From: Chamaecyparis obtusa
Lineage: Eukaryota > Streptophyta > Pinopsida > Cupressales > Cupressaceae
Assembly: GCA_027943335.1 (NCBI GenBank)
Contig: BSBK01014738.1
Span: forward strand, 1-64,000
Length of the DNA: 64,000 nucleotides
Direction: 5' to 3'
Each line of letters opens with the position of its first letter. The first letter of the stretch is position 1. Below are positions 1 through 11,197 of the stretch, piece by piece. A model generated the notes under the pieces. It had not been told where the DNA came from. It was given only the letters and a program-made list of their open reading frames with translations, and searched no databases. Made by a program: the position numbers and the translations under genes.

Positions 1-216
1 CAGCATCAAACCATTTGCTCCATCATCTCCGATTGGCTGGGTAAACACTAGGGACAATCCCATTCCACCCATGGAGTCACTGGAATGCTTGTGACCATGC
101 TCGACCCAAGTGACCCCAAGGTCCACTAAGCATGATTGGGCAGTGATTTTTTGAGGCTCATATCTTGGGCCTCGTGAGAGGTATTGATAAAATGTCAGGG
201 GCTATGAGATTATGTT
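1..216. repeat. Tandem ~358-bp repeat, partial unit left of element A
   Basis: This stretch matches offset ~143 to 358 of the repeat unit seen four more times at 6574-7900. Shared words include 'gcatcaaacca', 'gagtcactggaatgct' and 'caagtgaccccaaggt'. The unit continues directly across the element A insertion, because its missing part resumes at 6574. The array runs off the left edge of the window, so its total size is unknown. Confidence 0.85.
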
Positions 217-1072
217 TGATGCAGGAGCATCCTGGGTGTAAGAGCAATCTTGCATCACCCAAAAATATTTATATTTTTATATTCAATAAGGGTTATTTTG
301 TGCAGAGCTGCTATTTATGGAAAGTTACTATTTTTGGTAATTTTCGTATGTGCTCAGAATGATCTGATTTCTTTCTTGGAGGTTCATTTTGGTCATATAA
401 GTCTGCCAGTAAAGTTTCATTGCCAGATCAAGTGTATATTGGAAGATATTGAAGATTTTCGATATTGGCAGCAGGGTACAGAAACTTTGAACTCAGTTTT
501 GAAGGCTTTAGAGGCCTCGGATGAGGTCAAAAATTTGGGTGACGGGCGCTTGCACGAGTCAAGCCTGTAGAGCGCTTCATGGTATTTCTGAAATGGGGTT
601 ATAATAGCTGATCGGGTCAACTGGTGATGACTTATGGTCTTCGGAAGTTGGGCCACCTGAAATGGTGAAAAATAATTTTCTTCAAAATTTCTGTTTGGGT
701 TTCAAAGGTTATCTTGAGCCGACTATGATGTAATAAAATGTAAAATAAAATAATTCTAAGTTTGGTCGGCCTTATTGGCTAAAATTCTGGAACCTTCCAG
801 GCGGTGGAAAATTGCCTATATAAGGAAGGCTGTATTATTGTCTTAGGCAGTTCAGAATAGTTCTGGGTAGTAGATCTGGGCAATAATTCGAGGCTTTGTC
901 CTACAGAATATTGTAAGGGAATGCCCATGTGGCTTTGTATATTGTAATTCTAAAAGTTTGTAATTCCACATTTGTGGAGATAATAAGAAGCCAATTTTCT
1001 GTTCTTGCATATTGTTGTTGTTTCTCTATATCTGTTATGTGTTTGTGGTATTAAGGGGAGCACCCTTCATCA
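217..1072 (+). repeat. 5' LTR of element A
   Basis: This 856-bp LTR begins TGATGCAGGAGCATC and ends CCCTTCATCA. Its partner is 5713-6568. It carries a TATA-like box at 817-823 and is followed 2 bp later by the primer-binding site, which fixes its 3' end. Open frames inside it (for example 250-570) are repeated in the other LTR and have no match to any domain I know, so I treat them as incidental. Confidence 0.96.
817..823 (+). promoter_or_regulatory. TATA-like box in 5' LTR of A
   Basis: The sequence reads gcc TATATAA gg. It is kept in the 3' LTR and in the LTRs of element B. Its place in the last third of the LTR fits a Pol II promoter that would start the genomic RNA about 30 bp downstream. 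The start site itself is inferred. Confidence 0.6.
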
Positions 1073-1074
1073 GG

Positions 1075-1086
1075 TGGTATCAGAGC
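1075..1086 (+). other. Primer-binding site, initiator tRNA-Met type
   Basis: TGGTATCAGAGC lies 2 bp after the LTR. This is the standard plant primer-binding site, complementary to the 3' end of initiator tRNA-Met, where minus-strand DNA synthesis would start. Confidence 0.95.
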
Positions 1087-1173
1087 AGGAGTTCTTGAGT
1101 GTGTAAACAGATCACCGACTGTGAGGCAGTTTGCACCAGGACCGTGGCTACAGTTTCAGTGCGCATCGCGAAA

Positions 1174-4100
1174 ATGCCTCCACGAAGGGAACGTGGTGGA
1201 AGAGCTGGTGTTGTGACACCTGAGGTTAGAGAGCTGCAGAGACAAGTGCGAGCATTGCAAGAAGAGATTCGTAGAGGAATGAATCTTAATGTCAGAGATG
1301 AAAGCGAGGATGAAGCCGAAGAAGAATATCAAGAAGGAGAAATTGAAATTGTGAACCAGGAGGAAGAAAGACTTTTTCGGGCGATTTCCAAGATCGGGAA
1401 AAGACCTAAGATTGAGGTTCCTACATTTTCTGGAAATCTTAACCCAGAGGAATTGATCGACTGGATCAATGAATGTGAAGAATATTTTGAGTATGAAGAT
1501 GTTGAGGATCCTGATAGGGTCAAATTTGTAAAAGCCAGACTGAAAGGTCATGCGAAGATATGGTGGCAAGAGATTCAGTTGGAGTGAAATAGAAGGGGAA
1601 AGGAGAAAATCATGAGATGGGATCAGATGGTGGATAAATTGAAGCGGCAGTTCATTCCTGTTGATTATGAGCTTGACCTACTAAAGAAAATGCAGAGTTT
1701 GAAGCAAGCAGGAAGATCTGTTCAGGAGTATACATAGGAGTTCTATCGACTTCTCATCAGAACAGGCCAAGCATAAGGAGAAAGTTGCCCGATACCTTAA
1801 TGGGTTAAGGCCAAGCATTCAGGAGGAGCTGAATCTGGTTCGAATGAACAGTATTGAAGAGGCATACCAGTTTTCCCTAAAAGTAGAGGAAAAGTTGAAC
1901 AAGAAGTTCGAGAGCAGACAAAACGGAAGAGGTCGCGGTGGACGATCTGGTGGATGGTCATATGGTGGCCGAAATGAGGATCCGAAAAAGAAGGATGAGG
2001 CCAGTAGTAGTCAGAATCAGCGAGGAAATAATTCCAATCGCTTCCAGGATCAGAATAATAGAGATCAGAGAGGAAGAGGAAGAGGACAAGGATCTGGAAG
2101 AGGTGGCTTCCATGGAACATGTTTTCACTATGGAGAAGAAGGTCACAGGGCATTTGAATGTCCTCAGCACCAAGGTAGAATAGACAGGAGAAATGAAGGC
2201 CAGGCCAGAGTTGTACATGTAGATGAAGATGCCAGATCATCAAATTCTGAAGATGCTGAAAGAGGAGAAACGTTGATTAACAGAAGAGTCCTGTTGAGTG
2301 GTGAGAATGAACCTGAACAAAGGAGGAGCCTGTTTTGCACCAGGTGCAAGTGTGAAGGTAAATGTTGTGATGTGATTATTGATAGTGGAAGCACTGACAA
2401 TTTGGTGTCAGAAGAGATGGTGACAAAGTTGAAGCTCAAGAGACAGAAACACCCACATCCATATCGGATTGCCTGGGTACAGGATGACCACAAGGTCATG
2501 GTCAATGAACAATGCCTGGTGAAGTTCAGGATTGGCGGATACCAAGATGAGGTATTGTGTGATATCATATCTATGGATGCATGTCATATGTTGCTGGGTA
2601 GACCATGGCAGTTTAACAGATGTGCTGTACATGATGGTCGTGCGAATACCTATTCCCTGACAAAGGATGGAGTGCGACATAAGCTAAAACCATTGAAGGA
2701 GACTGAAGAAAAGGTATGTGGTAATGCAAGGATAACTTTTGTTGATGGAAGAAATTTCCTAGATGGTATGAGGCATGAGCATGTATGTTTTGCTTTAATT
2801 CCAAAAGCTGGTAAAGAGGAAGTAGAAGATGTTCCTGTAGAAGTTGCAGATTTGTTGAATGAGTTTCAGGATGTTGTATCCGATAACGTGCCTGATGGAT
2901 TACCACTAGTCAGGAAGATCAGTCATCAGATGGACTTGATCCCAGGAGCGAGTTTTCCAAATAAGGCAGCACACAGAATGACACCTGCAGAAAGTGAGGA
3001 GTTGAACAGACAAGTACATGAACTGTTACAGAAAGGATTGATCCGTGAGAGTCTGAGTCCCTGTGCTGTACCAGAAGTATTAGCACCAAAGAAGAATGGA
3101 GAATGGAGGATGTGTACAGATTCTAGGGCAATAAACAAGATCACAATCAAGTACAGGTTTCCATTGCCACGAATGGATGATATTATAGACTGTTTGAGTG
3201 GAGCTGTGTATTTTTCAAAGATAGATCTAAAAAGTGGATATCATCAGATTCGGATCAGAGAAGGAGATGAATGGAAGACTACCTTCAAGACAAAGGAAGG
3301 ACTGTATGAGTGGTTAGTCATGCCTTTTGGGCTAACCAATGCACCGAGCACTTTCATGCGGCTCATGAACGAGGTTCTGAAAGAATTTCTGGGTAAGTTT
3401 GTCATTGTTTACCTAAATGATATTTTGATCTTTAGTAAGACATTGGAGGAGCATATGATGCATATTCGTATGGTATTTGAGAAGCTGAGAGAAGAGAAAT
3501 TGTTGATTAATTTGAAGAAGTGCAGTTTTGTGAAGAAAGAGTTAGTGTATTTGGGATTTGTAGTTTCAACAGAAGGTCTAAAAATGGACCCAGAGAAGGT
3601 ACAGGCTATCCTTGAATGGCCTACTCCAAGGAATGCTACTGAGGTAAGATCTTTTCATGGTTTGGCTAGCTTTTACAGAAAGTTTATCCGAAATTTTAGC
3701 AGTATTTGTGGACCTTTGACTGAAACAATGAGAGGGGATAGAAAAGAATTTAAGTGGACTAATGGGGCAGAAAAGAGTTTTCAATTATTGAAACAAAAAG
3801 TTACAGAACAACCTATTTTAGCACTTCCAGATTTTAATAAGGTGTTTCAAGTAGATTGTGATGCTAGTGGTACTGCAATAGGAGCTGTTATGAGCCAAGA
3901 AGGTAAACCTATTGCGTATTTCAGTGAGAAGTTAAATGATGCCAAGAGGAAATATTCTGTTTATGATCAGGAATTTTATGCTATAGTTCAGGCATTAAAG
4001 AAGTGGAGACATTATCTGCTTCCTAAGGAGTTTGTTTTGTATACTGATCATCAAGCTTTGCAATATTTGAATAGTCAAGGAAAGTTGAATCAAAGGCATT

Positions 4101-5674
4101 TGAAATGGGTTGAGTTTTTGCAGAGTTATACATTTGTTTTGAAACATAGGAGTGGAAAGTCTAATAGGGTTGCAGATGCTCTTAGCAGAAGGCAACTATT
4201 GCTGACAGAAATGCAGATTGAAGTGGTTGGGTTCAAGGAACTCAAGAATTTGTATCCAGAGGATCCTGACTTTGGTGAAGCTTGGAAAGCTTGTACAGAA
4301 CCTGTTACTCTAGACAGGATGAAATGGTTGGATTTCATCATCCAGGATGATATGCTATTCAGAGGGAATCAGTTGTGCATTCCATGAAGTTCTATGAGGG
4401 AGAATCTCATCAAGGAGAAACATAGTGGAGGATTGGCTGGATATTTTGGTCATGATAAAACCGTTGGTTTGGTTAGTGAGAATTATTATTGGCCGCAGTT
4501 GCAGCAAGATGTGAAGAAGTTTGTATAGAGTTGCAGAGTATGTCAGATGGTGAAAGGAGTGAAGCAGAATACAGGATTGTATCAGCCATTACCTGTACCA
4601 GAGAAGCCTTGGGAGGATATCAGCATGGACTTTGTTATTGGTTTACCGAGGACTCAGCGGGGGCATGATTCAATTTTTGTGGTGGTTGACAGATTTTCAA
4701 AGATGACACATTTCATTCCTTGTAAGAAGACTAATGATGCTATTCATGTAGCACAATTGTTTTTCAGAGAAGTAGTGAGACTTCATGGTTTGCCAAAGAC
4801 CATAGTTTCAGATCGGGACACTAAGTTTGTTGGATATTTCTGGCGTACATTGTGGAAGAAGTTGAAGATAGATTTGAAGTTCAGTTCATCACATCATCCA
4901 CAGACTGATGGACAGACAGAGGTGGTGAATAGGAGTTTGGGAAATTTGCTGAGATGTTTGGTTGGAGATAAGCCAACAGGATGGGATTTGATTTTACCAC
5001 AGGTGGAATTTACATATAATAATTCTGTCAATAGGAGCACTGGTAAATCACCATTCCAGATTGTATATGGAAGTAGTCCAAGAAATGCATCTGAACTGAG
5101 GAAGATAGATAAAGGAGAAATAAGTAGTGCTGAAGCTGAAGATTTTGCAGAACACTTGAAGAACATCCATGAAGAGGTGAGGAAGCATATTACCAAGATG
5201 AACGCATAGTATAAGGCTAAGGCAGATGAGAAAAGGAGGTATAAGAAATTTTAGGTTGGTGATGAATTCATGGTTCATTTGCGGAAGGAGCGGTTTCCAA
5301 TTGGTACATATAACAAGCTAAAAATGAAGAAGTTTGGACCATGCAGGATATTGAAGAAACATGATTCAGGAAACGCATATGAGGTAGAATTGCCTACTGA
5401 GCTAAATATTTCACCAGTGTTTAACATTTCAGATCTGACAGAGTATCATGAGGGAGGTGTTGAAGATGGGATCACAGCAGCACAGTGGAGTATTCCAGCA
5501 ACAAGTTCAGACATTAAGGAGATCGAAGATATACTGGACAGTCATGTTGGTAGAAGCACAAGGAACATGACATATGAAGAATATCTGGTCAAGTGGAAAG
5601 GATGACCTGTTGAAGATTCATCATGGCTAACAAAGGAGGAGGTTAACCGTCTTGGTTTTCCTCTACACACCTGA
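1174..5674 (+). pseudogene. gag-pol polyprotein of element A (chromovirus), broken
   Basis: The start ATG at 1174 opens a basic gag N-terminus (MPPRRERGG) that is conserved in element B. Domains in order: gag with a CCHC knuckle at 2120-2161, where the second Cys is Tyr (CFHYGEEGH); aspartic protease DSGSTDN from 2381; RT from ~2930, with the catalytic YLDD changed to YLND (3410-3421); RNase H (DCDASG, ~3855); integrase with HHCC finger and DDE core (~4430-5080; SDRD and QTEVVNR kept); chromodomain ~5515-5670. Stops lie at 1585, 1735, 4385, 4526, 5207, 5252 and 5603, and an 8-bp deletion near 1770 shifts the frame. Compared with B, the stops at 4385, 4526, 5207 and 5252 are CAG or CGA changed by C-to-T, and 5603 is CGG to TGA (C-to-T plus G-to-A). 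The stop at 1585 is shared with B. The frame ends at 5672-5674. Confidence 0.95.
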
Positions 5675-5712
5675 GTCGTGACAGGGTCACTTCTCAAATT
5701 ACCCCGGGTGTC

Positions 5713-6568
5713 TGATGTAGGAGCATCCTGGGTGTAAGAGAAATCTTGCATCACCCAAAAATATTTATGTTTTTATATTCAATAAGGGTTATTTTGTGCA
5801 GAGCTGCTATTTATGGAAAGTTACTATTTTTGGTAATTTTCGTATGTGCTCAGAATGATCTGATTTCTTTCTTGGAGGTTCATTTTGGTCATATAAGTCT
5901 GCCAGTAAAGTTTCATTGCCAGATCAAGTGTATATTGGAAGATATTGAAGATTTTCGATATTGGCAGCAGGGTACAGAAACTTTGAACTCAGTTTTGAAG
6001 GCTTTAGAGGCCCCAGATGAGGTTGAAAATTTGGGTGACGGGCGCTTGCGCGAGTCAAGCCTGTAGAGCGCTTCGTGGTGTTTCTGAAATGGGGTTATAA
6101 TAGCCGATCGGGTCAACTGGTGATGACTTATGGTCTTCAGAAGTTGGGCCACCTGAAATGGCGAAAAATAATTTTCTTCAAAATTTCTGTTCAGGTTTCA
6201 AAGGTTATCTTGAGCCGACTATGATGTAATAAAATGTAAAATAAAATAATTCTAAGTTTGGTCGGCCTTATTGGCTAAAATTCTGGAACCTTCCAGGCGG
6301 TGGAAAATTGCCTATATAAGGAAGGCTGTATTATTGTCTTAGGCAGTTCAGAATAGTTCTGGGTAGTAGATCTGGGCAATAATTTGAGGCTTTGTCCTAT
6401 AGAATATTGTAAGGGAATGCCCATGTGGCTTTGCATATTATAATTCTGAAAGTTTGTAATTCCACATTTGTGGAGATAATAAGAAGCCAATTTTCTGTTC
6501 TTGCATATTGTTGTTGTTTCTCTATATCTGTTATGTGTTTGTGGTATTAAAGGGAGCACCCTTCATCA
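5713..6568 (+). repeat. 3' LTR of element A
   Basis: This 856-bp LTR begins TGATGTAGGAGCATC and ends CATCA, followed by the target duplication atgtt. The bases before it, ccccgggtgtc, are not purine-rich, so no ordinary polypurine tract is visible here. Confidence 0.96.
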
Positions 6569-7900
6569 ATGTTTCTGAGGTCTACAATAACCTCTCTCAG
6601 TTTTTGGTGATTCAACTTCATTTGCATTTGGCAAGGTGATCTCAATTGATGCCAAAACTTATAGTGAGGGTCAGTTGAAAGTAGCTTAGTAGTGTATCTT
6701 TTAAACCATCCATCTTGGCATCAAACTATCTACTTTTTCAGCTTTGGTTGGCTGGGTAAATGCTAGTGACAACCCCATTCTTCCCATAGAGTCACTGGAA
6801 CACTCACGACCACGCTCAACCCAAGTGACCCCAAGGTGCACTAAGCACAATTGGACAGTGATCTTTTGAGGCTCGTATGTCAGACCTTATGATTGGTATC
6901 GACAAACTTTCAGGGGCTATGGGATTGTGTTTCTAAGGTTTACAGTAACCTCTCTTGGTTTTGGGGTGATTTGACTTCATTTTCATTTGGCAAGGTGATC
7001 ACGTTCGATGCCAAAACTTGCAATGAGGGTCAGTTGATAGTAGCTCAGTAGTGTACCTTTCAAACTATCCATCCTAGCATCAAACCCTTTGCTCCATCAG
7101 CTCTGGTTGACCAGTTAAACACCCATGACAACCCCATTTTTTCCACGGATTCACTCGAATGCTCATGACCATACTCAACCCAACTGACCCCAAGGTGCAC
7201 TAAGAATGATTGGGTAGTGATCTTCTAAGTCTCGTATCTTAGACCTCATGAGAGGTATCGACAAACTATCAGGGACTATGTGATATTTTTTCTAAGGTCT
7301 ACAATAACCTCTCTCAATTTTGGGTGATTCAACTTCGTGTGCATTTGGCAAGGTGATCTCAATCCATGCAAAAACTTGAATTGAGGGTTAGTTGAAAGTA
7401 GCTCAGCAGTGTATCTTTCAAACCATCTGTCTTGGCATCAAACCATCTACTCCATCAGCTCTAGTTGGCCATGTAAATGCCAGTGAAAACCTTGTTCTAC
7501 CATGGAGTCACTGGAATGCTCACGACCACGCTTGACCCAAGTGACCCCAAGGTGCACTAAGCATGATTGGGAAGTGATCTTCTGAGTCTTGTATCTCAGA
7601 CCTTGTGAGAGGTATCAACAAACTATTAGGGGCTACAAGATCATCTTTCTGAGGTCTACAATAACATCTCTCAATTTTGGGTGATTCAACTTCATTCGCA
7701 TTTGGTAAGGTGATCTCAGTCGATGCCAAAACTGGTAGTGAGGGTCAGTTGAAAGGAGCTCAACAGTGTATCTTTCAAACCGTCAGTCCTAGCATCGAAC
7801 CATCTACTCCATTAACTCCGGTTGGCCAGGTAAATGCAAATGACAACCCCATTCCACCTACGGAGTCACTGGAATGCTCGTGACCATGCTCAACCCAAGT
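6569..7900. repeat. Tandem array of ~358-bp units, about 3.7 copies
   Basis: Unit starts, marked by 'tct(g/a)aggt(c/t)tac', fall at 6574, 6932, 7291 and 7648, giving spacings of 358, 359 and 357 bp. The fourth unit breaks off at ~7900 after 'caacccaagt'. Units differ by scattered substitutions. With 1-216 this makes a satellite-like or local tandem repeat. Short open frames such as 7677-7883 are not kept from unit to unit, so I do not call a gene. Confidence 0.9.
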
Positions 7901-9020
7901 GAGATAACAACACAAGGGCTACATTTCTCTGTGGATTTAGTAAACCCAAATATGATGAGTTATATACATAGTAAGTATATACATAGTATTGAAACAATGT
8001 AGTACTAAGTGGCTCAAGTGGGATTACAAGTTGGGTTAAGGGTCATGGGATCTATGATGTAGTAGAGTGGGTATATAGAGTATAATATCAGTACTTATCT
8101 TTGTAATGTAGTAGATGGAGATATAAAATGTTATGTTAGGTGAAGTTTAATGGTAATCAAGAAATATGGTTCATGGTTTTGCATTTTGGAGTCAGGATGT
8201 ATATGGAAAAGATATATAGCTGGTCGAATAGTTTGGGATGTTATAAGATGTGCATGCATGGCTTTGAGGACACGAAACATGTGTTGTGTATGGTAATGGA
8301 GTTGGGTTGTCCAAAGACTTAAAAAGATTGATTTTTTGGGTAGTTGGTAGATGCAGGTTATCACTAGAGCATGCCTTAAATGCAAAATTGTGGTTTTTAT
8401 ATGTGAGTCCAGTTGTGTTTTGATTGAGGAAGTTAACATTTACAAAGGTGGTTTGTAAATCTAAAGAGACTGAATCTCCCTTTGTGTGGGAGGTATAATG
8501 GTATGAAACATAAGAACATAGGAAATCTATAGATGTTAAACGTCAAACATAATCAGCTCCATGAATAGGGTATTCCAGAGTAAAGAAAAACAAATTTAAC
8601 TTCAACAAGATATAATTTAAATCATAATGATAATCATAGTCAAGATATAACTTCACCATTCAATTCCATAAACATGAATAATAAATATGTATACACAAGA
8701 TGACACAAATATAACATAAAAATGAACATGTTCTATATATAGAAAGTATTGAAAATGTATCAAAAGTATCTCCATATACAAATATGGCACATGCCATTTT
8801 AAAATGTCTACAAAATCAATGTTTCAAGGTGTATAATGTGGCATTTATGCCATCTCAAAATGTTCCAAGTGGCATCTCTAAATGACCACAAAACTAAAAC
8901 TACATCCTATGTCGTAGGGGGGTCATCAAAATGTAGCCTTTTTGAAGAAGTGTTTGGCTCTGATTGATCCTGCATCAAAATTGAGTTCAAACCCAAGTTA
9001 GATTGCTTAGTTTATATAAT
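7901..9020. other. Unassigned AT-rich DNA
   Basis: This lies right of the tandem array. The short frames here (for example 8140-8322) show no domain I recognise. The reading 'gtggcatttatgcc' and nearby low-complexity words suggest old repeat debris. I see nothing I can name. Confidence 0.5.
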
Positions 9021-9231
<211 letters not shown>

Positions 9232-9439
9232 AATATCTATACATGGCCTCTCGATCATCAACCACGATCAGGTGTCCTAGCATAAGTCTTTTGTAGTGAA
9301 GCGACCATGCCAACAATACCAACTCCGAACTATAAATATATAGTTGCAATAATGAGATTAGTAGAGTGGTGCAACATAGAGTAATAAATCTACAAAATAG
9401 GATGATAGCATAATAAAATTATAAATTGATTGAACTAAA

Positions 9440-10366
9440 ATTAAAAATTACATCCGCTGATCCCTCCTCTGGAATAGTGGGTTGGGTCAGCAAATATATG
9501 AAAGATTCGCGTGGGCCCTCCCTCACACTGGGAGTAATCTATGCAAGTAAAAATATTTTCAATTATATATAAATGTACTTCATCATAACAACCCTGATTA
9601 CAAAATACAAATAACAATATGTGAAAGTCTATGTACAATCAGGTTATCACTCCGAATCAAGATGTTTATCAACCTAGGCTCATGAACCTTTGTCAGGACA
9701 TCATCAAGAGCCACAACCGATACAATAAAGTGAAAGTAAAATATTTATTACTACACACAAGTGGCATACATATGCATGCATAATTAATCTTAAATAACTA
9801 ATTACCTTTCCTTTGTTGACACATGAAGAAGGAACCCCCTTATGCCCCCCATTGACATCAGCTGTAGCTTGCAAGAGTACAATAAGATGACAATATATTA
9901 GTAAATATATAAATTTTATTTCTCTAATTGATAGAGATTTAAGCATGTACACCAATTGATATAAAAAAACTAATGGGTACATAATTTATAATATACTATA
10001 TAGGTGTCAAGGCCAAATGAAATGGCCGAAAGTGTGGAATCATCCACCTGTCGCAACTCCTCCTTTGTCATCGACAAAACATATATTGAAAATATATATA
10101 TACATAAGTGCATGCAATCATTAAAACTAATCTAGAAATAAATAAATTATTTTTAAATTAAATAAATCAAGTGACAAATTTATTTATAATGTTTACTCTT
10201 ACCGTATCAACAAGAGTCCATGGCTCTATGTACCCCTCCTGAGCACTCTCATGAGATGTAGATGCTCCATGAGGTGTTGCAGCCTCTACAAATATGTCTC
10301 CTATATCCTCCTCATCAATAACATACTGATATGTATCAGCATCAGTAAGTGGTCTCAGGCACATAT
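9440..10366 (-). other. Cluster of exon-like segments, possible gene or transposase relic
   Basis: I do not recognise a family. On the minus strand several short open stretches sit next to plausible splice signals. The clearest is ~10200-10366, an acidic segment that includes DADTYQYVIDEEDIGD and ends at a GTAAGA donor. A second, ~10010-10070, reads TKEELRQVDDSTLSA. A third, ~9800-9870, ends at AAAG|GTAATT. A fourth, ~9463-9533, ends near GTAATT. The order and strand are consistent, as in a small multi-exon gene, but the exons are short, the joins are guesses, and chance is possible. Confidence 0.25.
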
Positions 10367-10613
10367 TCTTGCATATAATACAAATATATTACATGTGAAA
10401 TCTGGCCAGATGTCGATGCGCCAACATCATCCACACCAAGAGGCAACAATGACCTGGTCTATGTGATCAACTAATCACTCAACAAATGAATGGCCCTAAT
10501 AATCTATGAGGCATCCTCTACAATCATTTTGGGATTCTGCACTAGAGGAGGGGGTGCTACATCAGTGGGGGGACAAAGGTAGTGGCCTTTTTGCATTGGG
10601 CAAATGGCCTAGT

Positions 10614-11197
10614 CTAAGGATCTCCTCCATGTATGCCCATGTTGGGCCTCATACTCCAATAATTAACATTGTGACCAAGAAAAAACTCAACATACAATTT
10701 TTTTATGAAATATAAAGTGAGCTCCAAATTTCTATGGGGTGGTTTATCAAAAACCATCCACCAGTGATCCCAAAAGTGTGTGCACATTGCTTCATTTATG
10801 CACCATTTGATTGATAATTTGGGCTTTTTGGGGTTAACTTTTAATCTAGTTTTATGATTAACAATAAGGGAGGCTATATCTTCCTTAGTTATATTAAGGG
10901 CCACAACCCCATCATGGTCAAGCTTGTCATCAAATTGGGCATGCATATCATCACGCCTATGAAGAGAAGCATTATGTTGTTGCATAAGGGTGTCAATATT
11001 TTAAAAAATGGTATTTAGGGTGGCAAGAATAGGAGCTAGCATAGGTATATTCTCATACGTATTTCTGAAGCCCCAAATAGTTTTCAAGTTCTCCTATATC
11101 AAATCCTCTAAAGATTGAGGGTTTTGAAGTGGTTCTAGATTGTCTTGGGGATCGTTATTTGGTGGGGGGGGTTATTATCTTCATTATTGTTAGCCAT
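10614..11197 (-). pseudogene. Degenerate coding region, family unknown
   Basis: A 123-residue open frame (10614-10985) contains WDHWW and HNVNYWSMRPNMGI. It can be read back to an ATG at ~11197 that begins MANNNEDNNP, but only by crossing a frameshift in a run of C at ~11165 and two stops. The N-terminal part is Asn/Pro-rich. I know no family with this pattern. It could be the first exon of a transposable-element protein or a decayed host gene. The minus-strand exon-like pieces at 9440-10366 would lie downstream of it. Confidence 0.35.

Larger units (their letters stand above)
217..6568 (+). mobile_element. Ty3/gypsy chromovirus A, complete but decayed
   Basis: This is a complete LTR retrotransposon of 6352 bp. 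Both LTRs are 856 bp, begin TGATG and end CATCA, and are flanked by the exact target duplication atgtt (212-216 and 6569-6573). The order is LTR, primer-binding site, gag, protease, RT, RNase H, integrase, chromodomain, LTR. That order (integrase after RT) defines Ty3/gypsy, and the C-terminal chromodomain places it among chromoviruses, which commonly target heterochromatin. It sits inside a tandem-repeat array. It is the same family as element B, in opposite orientation ~37 kb away. By eye the LTRs differ at about 21 of 856 sites, nearly all transitions. Nonsense codons, an 8-bp deletion and a damaged RT motif make it non-autonomous. Confidence 0.97.

Noticed and set aside
250..570. 106-residue ORF repeated at 5746-6066 and, reversed, in the LTRs of B
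   Set aside because: It lies in the LTRs and recurs only because LTRs are duplicated; no domain is visible.
1075..1086. tRNA-like match
   Set aside because: It is the retroelement primer-binding site, not a tRNA gene. No cloverleaf was found.
7677..7883. 68-residue ORF in the tandem repeat as a gene
   Set aside because: Other units have stops in the same frame.
6569..7900. CRISPR-like regular repeats
   Set aside because: The repeats are ~358 bp, contiguous and without spacers, in a plant-type genome.
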